A stretch of DNA of 64,000 nucleotides from assembly GCA_964428805.1 (NCBI GenBank), contig CAYRZF010000001.1, forward strand, positions 14,844 to 78,843, given 5' to 3'. The DNA is from CAYRZF01 sp964428805 (GTDB lineage Bacteria > Methylomirabilota > Methylomirabilia > Rokubacteriales > CSP1-6). Numbering within the stretch: position 1 is the first letter of the stretch; each line of letters begins with the position of its first letter. The notes beneath the pieces are model-generated. The model ran no database searches and was not told where the DNA came from. It was given only the letters and a program-made list of their open reading frames with translations. A program made the translations under genes and the position numbers. This document shows positions 44,504 through 51,888 of this stretch, piece by piece.

Positions 44504-44979
44504 ATGCGGGAACCGGGCTCCCCACCCACGCTCACGCGCTTCTTCGATCGGGTGGTCCGCCGGAGCTTCGGCGACCTCGCCCTCCGCGACGACCCCGCAG
44601 CCGACTACCTCTCGGACCTCCTGGCCCGCTTCGCGCATACGGAGAACCTGTACCCCACCAGTGGCGTGTCCGCCCACCGACTGGAATCGGTCGCCGAGGC
44701 GCTGCTGGAAATCCAGCGGGTCTGGGACGTGGACTCGCCTCACTTCAACCCGCTCCGGGAGCGCGAGTTGCGCCGCCACATCGGCGATNNNNNNNNNNNN
44801 NNNNNNNNNNNNNNNNNNNNNNNNNNNNNNNNNNNNNNNNNNNNNNNNNNNNNNNNNNNNNNNNNNNNNNNNNNNNNNNNNNNNNNNNCTCGCCTCACTT
44901 CAACCCGCTCCGGGAGCGCGAGTTGCGCCGCCACATCGGCGATCTCCCGTTCTTCCGTCGGCTCATCACCGCATGGTAG
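44504..44979 (+). CDS. Small unknown protein, interrupted by a false gap
   Basis: ATG at 44504 with AAAGGAGG five bases upstream. After collapsing 155 bases (N run plus one duplicate) it encodes 106 residues ending LPFFRRLITAW. The sequence FFDRVVRRSFGDLALRDD and YLSDLLARFAHTENLY suggests a compact helical protein. I do not recognise the family. The stop overlaps the start of the next gene (ATGGTAG), so the two are coupled. Confidence 0.65.
44789..44888. other. 100-base N run; false gap between overlapping contig ends
   Basis: Bases 44734-44788 and 44889-44943 are identical 55-base copies. Collapse restores one short gene ending at 44979. Confidence 0.9.
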
Positions 44980-46109
44980 CCCGTCCCGTCGAGGACGAGG
45001 CGGTCCTCGCCTGCCTCGCCACGCTCGAGGCCACCCTCGCGGCATCCCCTGCCCAGTCCGCATCACTCGACGCCTTCTCCCCCCGCATGCTGGAAGCCGC
45101 CCTCGGCGCGCTGGCCCGTCGGGGCGACGACGCGGCCCTCCGGCTCATCACGGCGGTGGCGGAGCGCGCGCCCAGCAAGCAGGCGCGGAAGGCGGCGCGG
45201 CGCGCCCTCTACCGTCTGACCCAGGCCGGCGTCAGCGTGCCCCCGACCGACCCTCAGCCGGTGGTGAAACGCCAGCGCGCGCGCGCGCGCCGCGCGTGGG
45301 TCTCCGGCGTGGACGGGACTGGCTCGCGCGCGGTGTGGGTCCTCTTCGAGGGCAGCTTCGGCGACCTCGCCCTCTGCGCGCTGATCCTCAACGACCAGAC
45401 GGGTGTCCTGGAATCCGCAGGCGGCGCCATCTCGAAGAAGCGCCTCGAAAGCGAACTCAGATCCCTTCGCCAGAGCCAGAAACTTCCCTGGCTCGAGATC
45501 CCCCCCGGGCGGGCGACGGGGCTCGTGGCCGAGGCCCTCGCGCTTCACGCGCGCCGCGGCACGGCGCCGCCTCCCGAGTTCTCGCGTTGGCGAACACTCT
45601 TTGGCGAGGCCGCGCCTGAGCCGCCGCCGATGATCGCCGAGGTCCTGACGGCGAGCGAGGCGACGAGCGATCTCACGCTCCTCGACCACTCGGCGGAGTT
45701 GCTCCACCTGCCCGAGCTGGCTAGCTGGTTTCTGGACCCCGGCGCGATCGAGAGCGAGGCCCTCGAACTACTCCAGGCCAAGGAGAGCCGCCTCGTGCTC
45801 TCCGACCAGCTCAAGGCCGAGCGCGAGGCGGCCATCGTCGAGCGGGTCGTGGACCGCGTCCTGACGCCCGAGGCGCGAGGGCTCTGGGCCCGGCGACTCT
45901 CCGAGATGGCCTGGATCTTCCACGCCACCGGGCGCCCTCGCGAAGCCCGCATCGCCTACGCCACGGCCCTGGCCCTCGAGGATTCCGAGCGGGTCCCGCG
46001 CCAGCTTCCCTTCGCGCGGGGCCTCGCGGAACGCGGGCTCGCCTTCGCCTCCGAGGTGACGCTCGGACGCGTGAGCGCCGCCGAGGTCAGCCGTGCCCCT
46101 CGAAAATGA
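44973..46109 (+). CDS. Unknown helical protein
   Basis: 378 residues from the ATG at 44973, overlapping the preceding stop. The N-terminal 90 residues look like HEAT-type helices (MLEAALGALARRGDDAALRL, AERAPSKQARKAARRALYRL). A basic linker (VVKRQRARARRAW) leads to a strand-rich segment VSGVDGTGSRAVWVLFEG. The C-terminal half is helical with an acidic/Arg pattern. No signal peptide, so cytoplasmic. Co-regulated with the small upstream gene under the palindrome. Function unknown. Confidence 0.7.
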   Translation: MVARPVEDEAVLACLATLEATLAASPAQSASLDAFSPRMLEAALGALARRGDDAALRLITAVAERAPSKQARKAARRALYRLTQAGVSVPPTDPQPVVKRQRARARRAWVSGVDGTGSRAVWVLFEGSFGDLALCALILNDQTGVLESAGGAISKKRLESELRSLRQSQKLPWLEIPPGRATGLVAEALALHARRGTAPPPEFSRWRTLFGEAAPEPPPMIAEVLTASEATSDLTLLDHSAELLHLPELASWFLDPGAIESEALELLQAKESRLVLSDQLKAEREAAIVERVVDRVLTPEARGLWARRLSEMAWIFHATGRPREARIAYATALALEDSERVPRQLPFARGLAERGLAFASEVTLGRVSAAEVSRAPRK

Positions 46110-46170
46110 CGCGCTGCCTCGGGTCTGACCGACGGCCGAGGTCGCCCGACGGCTGGGGCGTCAACCTCAC

Positions 46171-47118
46171 ATGATCACCGACGTCCCCGGAATCCGGGTG
46201 GGCCACGCGACAGACGCCCAGGGATTAACCGGGTGCACCGTCGTCCTGGCAGACCGTCCCGCCGTGGGGGGCGTGGACCTGCGCGGCGGGGCCTACGCCG
46301 TGTACGGCCTCGACTTCCTCGATCCGCGTCACCTGGTCCCCACGCTTGACGGCGTCATCCTCTGCGGGGGGAGCGCCTTCGGCCTCGAGGCCGTGTTCGG
46401 GGTCATGCAGTATCTCGAAGAGCGCGGCGTCGGCTTCAGGGCCGGTCCCACCGTCGTCCCGCACGTGGCGGGCGCCGTCCTCTTCGACCTCGGTGTGGGG
46501 GATCCCAGGGCGCGACCCGGCCGGGCCATGGGCTACCAGGCCGCCCAGGCCGCGCGGACGGGCCCCGTGGAGGAGGGCAACGTCGGCGCCGGCACCGGCG
46601 CCACGGTGGGCAAACTCTTCGGCATCGGCCGCGCCATGAAGAGCGGGATCGGGACGGCAAGCGGGAAGATCGGCGAGGTGATCGTCGGGGCCCTCGTCGC
46701 CGTCAACGCGCTGGGCGACGTGCGTGACCCCGAGACGGGCGCCCTCCTCGCCGGCGCGCGCGACAAGCCCGACGGCGTCCGCCTCGTCGATACTGCCAGG
46801 GCCCTGGCCGCCGGGGCGACGCCCCCCAGCTTCGCCCCCCGTCACACGACCCTCGCAGTCGTCGCCACCAACGCCCGCCTCACCAAATCCGAGGCGACCA
46901 AGGTTGCCCAGCTCGGGATGCTCGGCTTCGCCCGCGCCCTCTCCCCCCCCCATACCGGAGTCGATGGCGACACGCTTTTCTGCCTCTCGGTAGGAGACAC
47001 CACCGCCGACCTCACCACCCTCGGGCTCGCCGCCGCCGACACCGTCGCGCGGGCCATCGGCCGAGCCGTCCGCGCCGCCGCTTCCCTGCCCGGCCTTCCC
47101 GCGTCTAAAGACCTGTGA
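46171..47118 (+). CDS. P1/S58-family self-processing peptidase (DmpA/NylC-like)
   Basis: 315 residues. The start TDVPGIRVGHATD and the segments VILCGGSAFGLEA, VPHVAGAVLFDLGVGD and GNVGAGTGATVGK are those of P1 family N-terminal nucleophile hydrolases. The self-cleavage and nucleophile site is expected at HTT (T226/T227) before LAVVATNARLTK, the arrangement of nylon-oligomer hydrolase NylC-type members rather than the Ser of DmpA. Natural substrates are D- or beta-peptides or amides. No signal peptide. Confidence 0.85.
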   Translation: MITDVPGIRVGHATDAQGLTGCTVVLADRPAVGGVDLRGGAYAVYGLDFLDPRHLVPTLDGVILCGGSAFGLEAVFGVMQYLEERGVGFRAGPTVVPHVAGAVLFDLGVGDPRARPGRAMGYQAAQAARTGPVEEGNVGAGTGATVGKLFGIGRAMKSGIGTASGKIGEVIVGALVAVNALGDVRDPETGALLAGARDKPDGVRLVDTARALAAGATPPSFAPRHTTLAVVATNARLTKSEATKVAQLGMLGFARALSPPHTGVDGDTLFCLSVGDTTADLTTLGLAAADTVARAIGRAVRAAASLPGLPASKDL

Positions 47119-47192
47119 GGCAAGCCCGCCCGGGAAATTTTTCACTTGTCTGGCCTCCCCCCTTTAGGATAGGCTGTGGGGCGTTCCGCGCC

Positions 47193-48113
47193 ATGCAAAC
47201 CGACCAGTCCGGGGAGAAAGCCGTGCGTTCGCGCTCAAGTGGTCTCGCGCAGGTGGTCTTATTTGCCGTTCTCGCTCTGGGGCTCGGAGGCTGCGCCAGT
47301 CTCCCGGGCCTATTCCGCGGAAGCCCTGATCTTAATGGGCAACTTGCCACCCCCCCGCCTCGCTCTCAGGCCCAGATCGAGGTCGCGAGCGGCACGGATC
47401 TCTCCACAGAGGGAAACGCGCGGCCGGAGATCATCCTCGCTGCCGCCGGCGACGCGGTGCAGATCGCCCAGAAGGCCCCGAGTGAGCCGGGTCCCACCGA
47501 CACCGAGGTCGAAGAATACGACCCGTGGGAGCCGTTCAACGAGAAGATGTTCGATTTCAACCGCGGGCTGGACCGCTGGGTCCTCAAGCCGGCGGCGAAG
47601 GGGTACAACAAGGTCATGCCCGACGTCTGGCAGGAGGCGATCGCCAACGGCTTCGACAACATCGCCTTTGTCCCGCGCTTCGTCAACTGCCTCATCCAGG
47701 GCAAGTTCGCCGGCGCCGGCCGCGAGATATTGCGCTTTGTCATCAACAGCTCGATCGGCATGGGCGGCCTCATGGACATCGCCAAGCGAGAAGGCATTCA
47801 AAAGTGCAAAGAGGACATGGGCCAGACGCTCGGCGTCTGGGGGTTCGGGCCCGGCCCCTACCTCGTCTTACCGTTCCTGCCGCCGTTGACGGTGCGCGAT
47901 GCCGTCGGCTTTTTCGCGGATGGGGCGATGCACCCCTTGAACTACTTCATCCCCTTCCTCACGGCCCAACTGCCGATGAAGGTGGGCGACGCCGTCAACG
48001 ACCGCTCGGTGAACCTCGACCTCTACCAGGGCTTCGAGGAGGCCACCGTCGAGTTCTACAGCGCGCTCCGCAACGCCTACCTGCAGCGCCGCCAGAAGCT
48101 GATCAAAGAGTAA
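47193..48113 (+). CDS. mlaA: MlaA (VacJ) outer-membrane lipid-asymmetry lipoprotein
   Basis: 306 residues from the ATG at 47193 (a GTG at 47223 is possible). The signal peptide ends at lipobox LGGC. After a linker of 85 residues the MlaA domain begins: YDPWEPFNEKMFDFNRGLDR, then INSSIGMGGLMDIAKREGI, GQTLGVWGFGPGPYLVLPFL and DGAMHPLNYF. It removes misplaced phospholipids from the outer leaflet of the outer membrane and passes them to MlaC. The other mla genes are not in the window. The long linker before the domain is unusual. Confidence 0.92.
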   Translation: MQTDQSGEKAVRSRSSGLAQVVLFAVLALGLGGCASLPGLFRGSPDLNGQLATPPPRSQAQIEVASGTDLSTEGNARPEIILAAAGDAVQIAQKAPSEPGPTDTEVEEYDPWEPFNEKMFDFNRGLDRWVLKPAAKGYNKVMPDVWQEAIANGFDNIAFVPRFVNCLIQGKFAGAGREILRFVINSSIGMGGLMDIAKREGIQKCKEDMGQTLGVWGFGPGPYLVLPFLPPLTVRDAVGFFADGAMHPLNYFIPFLTAQLPMKVGDAVNDRSVNLDLYQGFEEATVEFYSALRNAYLQRRQKLIKE

Positions 48114-48118
48114 GCCAC

Positions 48119-51100
48119 CTACGGAACCCGGATCGCGTGGTAATCCCCCACGGGATTGCTCTTGTCGGGGAGGTCTGCGAGCTTCGCCGGGAGCGCGGTC
48201 GGCTGAAGCGGTGGCTTCGAGCGGAAGAACTTCAGATCACCCACACTGTAGAGGAAGCTTGGATTCAAGAGCACGAAGGACTCTCTCAGATCCACGCCCG
48301 GGAAGTCGGTGGGGCCTTGAGTCCCCTCGAGCGGAATCAGGAAACTGGCGCGCGGGACATCCTGCTCGCCGCTCAGGAACAGCGTGGAGGCCAGCAGGGT
48401 CCCGCCAGTCGCCGGACCCAGATCGGGGAAGTCTTCAAGGAACTCGTGGCGAATCTGCGCCCGGCGGGCCGTGGCGTCCCACACCACGACGGTCGCGACG
48501 GGCATTGTCGTGCCGAATCCCGCCCGGGCCAGGAGCACGAGCCGCTCGCCCCCGGGCGCCGGGCGGGAGCGGCGGACCTCGTCGAGTCCAGCCGGACCCC
48601 TTGCAAGGAACCCTGTGGTGCTGCTCATACGCATGAAACGACACACGCTGATCTCGCCGCTGGGGATGCAGTCGTAGATGATCCCGCCAGAATCCTCTTG
48701 CAGTGTCGCGAGCTGAAAGCCAAAGAGTGCTTGGCGGTTCACCTCGAGGCTGTTCAGCTCATCCTTCAGCCACCCGGTGGCCGTCAGCCCGAAGATGCCA
48801 TTCCGGGTCTGCGCCGCCGCATCTGGCTCGACGATGTCTCCCGGATGGGTTTGGGCGAAGGGAAGCTTGACCCAGGCGGAAAAGGTCTGATCGCAGAGGA
48901 TTGACTCCGCATGGGCCCACACGTCGGGAAAGCCCTCAAACGCCTCTTCACCGGCAATCGTGAGGAGGCCGTCCGCCGTGGAGGCCACGACCTCGGCCGT
49001 CTTGAGGTCCACGAGGGCCCAGATCGGGGAGCCGACAGGGGGAAAGGTCGGGGAGAAGCCAAGCTCAAACACAACCTCCTCAGCCCCCGTGTCTCGATTC
49101 AGTTCGATCACCGGCACGCTGACACCCTGCCCCTCGGGGTAGGTCAAGTCTACCCTGACGAGCCCGAGAAGCCGCCCGGTGGCCGTCACGCCTACCTCCC
49201 GGAGCTGCCAGACGTACGGCTGGTTCGTCGTCCCGAAAATCCCGTTCCGGGCAAGGTCCAGCGTGACCGGGAAACTCCCCTGGAACGAGACGTCCCGAGC
49301 CGCTACCGTTTTCACTGCGGGCGTCCCGAGCTCGAAGTGGTCGAACACACAGACCTTAGTAGAGTCCGGGAAGTTGGGATCCAGCACTTTGAACACAAAC
49401 ACCGCCCTGCGGGGCTGGTAGATCGCGATCTGCTGGCGGTAGTGGATCGTGTGGGAGAAGTTGACCGTCGTCCCGAGGGACATCCCGAAGGGAAAGACCG
49501 CTTCCTCTTTCTTGGTGAGCAGCACCTCTAGTCCGTCGGGCATGTCCACCGTCACCGGCTCCACCGAACCCGCTTGGCGCTGGAGCTCATACGCCACGAC
49601 CCGATTGAACCGTTTCGGCTGATCCGGATCTGGCGGCCCGGAGGGCGTGCGCGCCACGAGGATGTTGTCGCCATCACCCCAGCGGACCTCCTCGAACTCG
49701 GCCGCCATCAGAGGAAGCAGAAACACGCCCTTCGGGGTCCGGAGCTTCCAGCGCACCCCGTCGGAGAAGACCTCCTCCACCCGCACGCCTCCGAGGACCT
49801 TGCCGATCACCCCGCCCGGGAAGGTCCCCTCTTTCTTCTCCAAGCCCAGCGTCCCCTGGTAGACCGCCACAAACCGCTCGGCGTCCCCCGGCGCGTGGAA
49901 TGTCACGGGCGAGGAGAAGAGTTCCTGCCCCTTTGCCACTCCACTCAGCGGGATCTCGGTGAGCCGTCCCACCATGGTTCGGACCCCGTTCGGGTCGTCC
50001 GCGTACAGGGTCAGGTTTCCCTCGACGAGTGCATCGTCCGATTCGTTTGTGCCAATCAACTGAAAAAGAGATGGGTTGTCCGGATCCGGCGCAACAAGAT
50101 CCACATCGAGCTTGCCGCGGAAGAAATAGTCCAGCAGGGCCGCGGAGTAGCCCACGGCCCTGGGCAGAAGCTTTCCTGCGTAGTCCTGGTGCACGCGGTC
50201 GTCGAGGAACCATCCACCTACCGGTGGGGGGCTTCCAAGCGCAGCGGTTATGGTCCTGTGAAGCGCGCCCTCCGTGACAAAGAAGTCGATTCGCTCGCCA
50301 TCACCGGTTTTAGGGAAGTACCGACGGAACTTGGAACCCTCGGGCACAAGGAAGCCTGTGTCCGGATTCGGTGGCCGCGGGAAACCAAAACGCTTGAAGA
50401 GAGTATCTCGGCTCAGGAAGTTCCCATTCGTGTACTCCGAAATGCCGATGGCGGGGTCACTGGTCGTTACTTCGACATTCCCCAGCTCCAGACGAAACTT
50501 GTCGGTGTCTATGAGCCGGGCGATCGGGACACGGGCCTGCTCGTCGCCGGTAGCGGTGAAAATGGACTGAGGCGGACGAATGGGGCCCGTGGGGCGATCG
50601 ACCGGGCCGTTCAAGAGGATTCGAAGCAGGTTCAAATTGGTCTGTCTTGTCTTTTCCGCCCAGTCTTCGTACCAGTCAGGATTGCCTATCTTGCGACCGA
50701 AAAGGGTAATGGACGGATGGGGGTCGTTTCGCGCATGGGCCGGGACGGAGGCGTCGTGGTCGAGATGCGTCAGGCGGCCCAGCGCCTCCAATGTGTCGGC
50801 AAAGGCCCTGTCACGCCCTTCCTCGGTTCCCCGGTCTTCTTTCCTGGGACGTGTTAGAGCATTCAGATAATGCCTCCGGGCATCCTGCCACGACCAGTTG
50901 CCCCCTCCAGCGAGGCTGTCCTGTGCGGGATTCTGCTGCCACAGGACCGAGGACTGTCCCGCCGGCAACGGCCCCACCGTTAGCCCAGCCTCCCCCCACG
51001 TCGGCGCCATGGGATTATGGAAGTGATTAAAGGACCGGGAATCCGGATCGTCCTCCGAGAAGGCGCCATCACCGATCAGCTCTGGCACACTACGCCCGAG

Positions 51101-51283
51101 AAACCTGGTGTCCACGCCGGCCGGCATAGCTAACTCATCTTGAAGGACCTGATGGAGCGAAGACGCCGAAGGCTGGGCGGCCCTCTCACCAATCTCCCTG
51201 TGCGTTTGCTGGTCGTAAGCGTACAGGACTGAGCTGGGGCCAATCAGCAGCAGAAATACGATCACACTTGACTCTTTCCTCAT
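48119..51283 (-). CDS. Giant secreted protein with N-terminal zinc phospholipase C/nuclease-like domain
   Basis: 1054 residues from the ATG at 51283 (GAGGGG upstream). Signal peptide ends at SSVLYA. The following YDQQTHREIGERA, SFNHFHNP and the helix GRLTHLDHDASVPAHARND place metal-ligand His/Asp residues as in zinc-dependent phospholipase C and S1/P1 nucleases. This domain covers about residues 25-330. The other 700 residues are beta-rich with repeated motifs such as GIFGTTNQPYVWQLREVG and RNGIFGLTATGWLKDEL and have no family I know. It is one of three adjacent genes for secreted proteins. Confidence 0.65.
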   Translation of the reverse strand: MRKESSVIVFLLLIGPSSVLYAYDQQTHREIGERAAQPSASSLHQVLQDELAMPAGVDTRFLGRSVPELIGDGAFSEDDPDSRSFNHFHNPMAPTWGEAGLTVGPLPAGQSSVLWQQNPAQDSLAGGGNWSWQDARRHYLNALTRPRKEDRGTEEGRDRAFADTLEALGRLTHLDHDASVPAHARNDPHPSITLFGRKIGNPDWYEDWAEKTRQTNLNLLRILLNGPVDRPTGPIRPPQSIFTATGDEQARVPIARLIDTDKFRLELGNVEVTTSDPAIGISEYTNGNFLSRDTLFKRFGFPRPPNPDTGFLVPEGSKFRRYFPKTGDGERIDFFVTEGALHRTITAALGSPPPVGGWFLDDRVHQDYAGKLLPRAVGYSAALLDYFFRGKLDVDLVAPDPDNPSLFQLIGTNESDDALVEGNLTLYADDPNGVRTMVGRLTEIPLSGVAKGQELFSSPVTFHAPGDAERFVAVYQGTLGLEKKEGTFPGGVIGKVLGGVRVEEVFSDGVRWKLRTPKGVFLLPLMAAEFEEVRWGDGDNILVARTPSGPPDPDQPKRFNRVVAYELQRQAGSVEPVTVDMPDGLEVLLTKKEEAVFPFGMSLGTTVNFSHTIHYRQQIAIYQPRRAVFVFKVLDPNFPDSTKVCVFDHFELGTPAVKTVAARDVSFQGSFPVTLDLARNGIFGTTNQPYVWQLREVGVTATGRLLGLVRVDLTYPEGQGVSVPVIELNRDTGAEEVVFELGFSPTFPPVGSPIWALVDLKTAEVVASTADGLLTIAGEEAFEGFPDVWAHAESILCDQTFSAWVKLPFAQTHPGDIVEPDAAAQTRNGIFGLTATGWLKDELNSLEVNRQALFGFQLATLQEDSGGIIYDCIPSGEISVCRFMRMSSTTGFLARGPAGLDEVRRSRPAPGGERLVLLARAGFGTTMPVATVVVWDATARRAQIRHEFLEDFPDLGPATGGTLLASTLFLSGEQDVPRASFLIPLEGTQGPTDFPGVDLRESFVLLNPSFLYSVGDLKFFRSKPPLQPTALPAKLADLPDKSNPVGDYHAIRVP

Positions 51284-51294
51284 GGTTCCCCTCG

Positions 51295-51879
51295 TCATTT
51301 CGGGAGACCCAGGTCAGCGCGCTCCTCGTCTTTGGCTTGCCGGACACGTCTCGTCCGGTCCAGCGGAACCACAGGAGCCCAGCTCACAGAACGCAAAAAC
51401 TCAAGGCGCTCTTGGCGGGTTTTCAGAGGGGGAAGTTCGATCACCGTGCCTTCCCCCGTGAACTGCTTTAGCGCCTTCTCCACTCTAATCTTCTGCTCAT
51501 ATGCATCCAGCGGCCATTCGCTAGATCCCCTCCATCTCCACTGCCCGTAGCCTGGCTTGAAAATCGTAAGTTCTGGGCCTTCAATTTTCCTGAACGGGTT
51601 AAGAGTCCAGGTTGATCGAGCTTGAATGACTAATCGACCGTCGGCGTCCGTCACGACCTCCTCGGAGTCGTAGTGCTCGCCCCCCGCCCATCCGCCGAGG
51701 CTGGTCTTGTACTTGATCCAATATGCGAGGACGACCACCCCTTCCAGGGGCTTCCCCGTCTCGGCGTCCACTACCTGGGCCTTCCGCGGTCCGTCCGCGT
51801 GGGCCGGTCTTAGATTCACAGCGCTTGTCAGCACCGCGATCACGGTCAGGGACAATCCGGCGATTCCAGCCTTCAGCAT
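51295..51879 (-). CDS. Secreted carboxypeptidase-regulatory-like protein
   Basis: 194 residues. A signal peptide ends around RPAHADG. The domain RKAQVVDAETGKPLEGVVVL, then VTDADGRLVI and FKPGYGQW, is a CarboxypepD_reg-like Ig fold. The C-terminal 60 residues are charged and helical. It lies between the two large secreted proteins, with spacing of 9-11 bases, so all three are probably one operon driven from the promoter at 54477. Confidence 0.72.
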   Translation of the reverse strand: MLKAGIAGLSLTVIAVLTSAVNLRPAHADGPRKAQVVDAETGKPLEGVVVLAYWIKYKTSLGGWAGGEHYDSEEVVTDADGRLVIQARSTWTLNPFRKIEGPELTIFKPGYGQWRWRGSSEWPLDAYEQKIRVEKALKQFTGEGTVIELPPLKTRQERLEFLRSVSWAPVVPLDRTRRVRQAKDEERADLGLPK

Positions 51880-51888
51880 CGGTCCTTC

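Noticed and set aside
47146..47175. TTGTCT with TAGGAT before mlaA as a promoter
   Set aside because: Spacing of 13 bases is too short, and the alternative -10 at 18 is weak.
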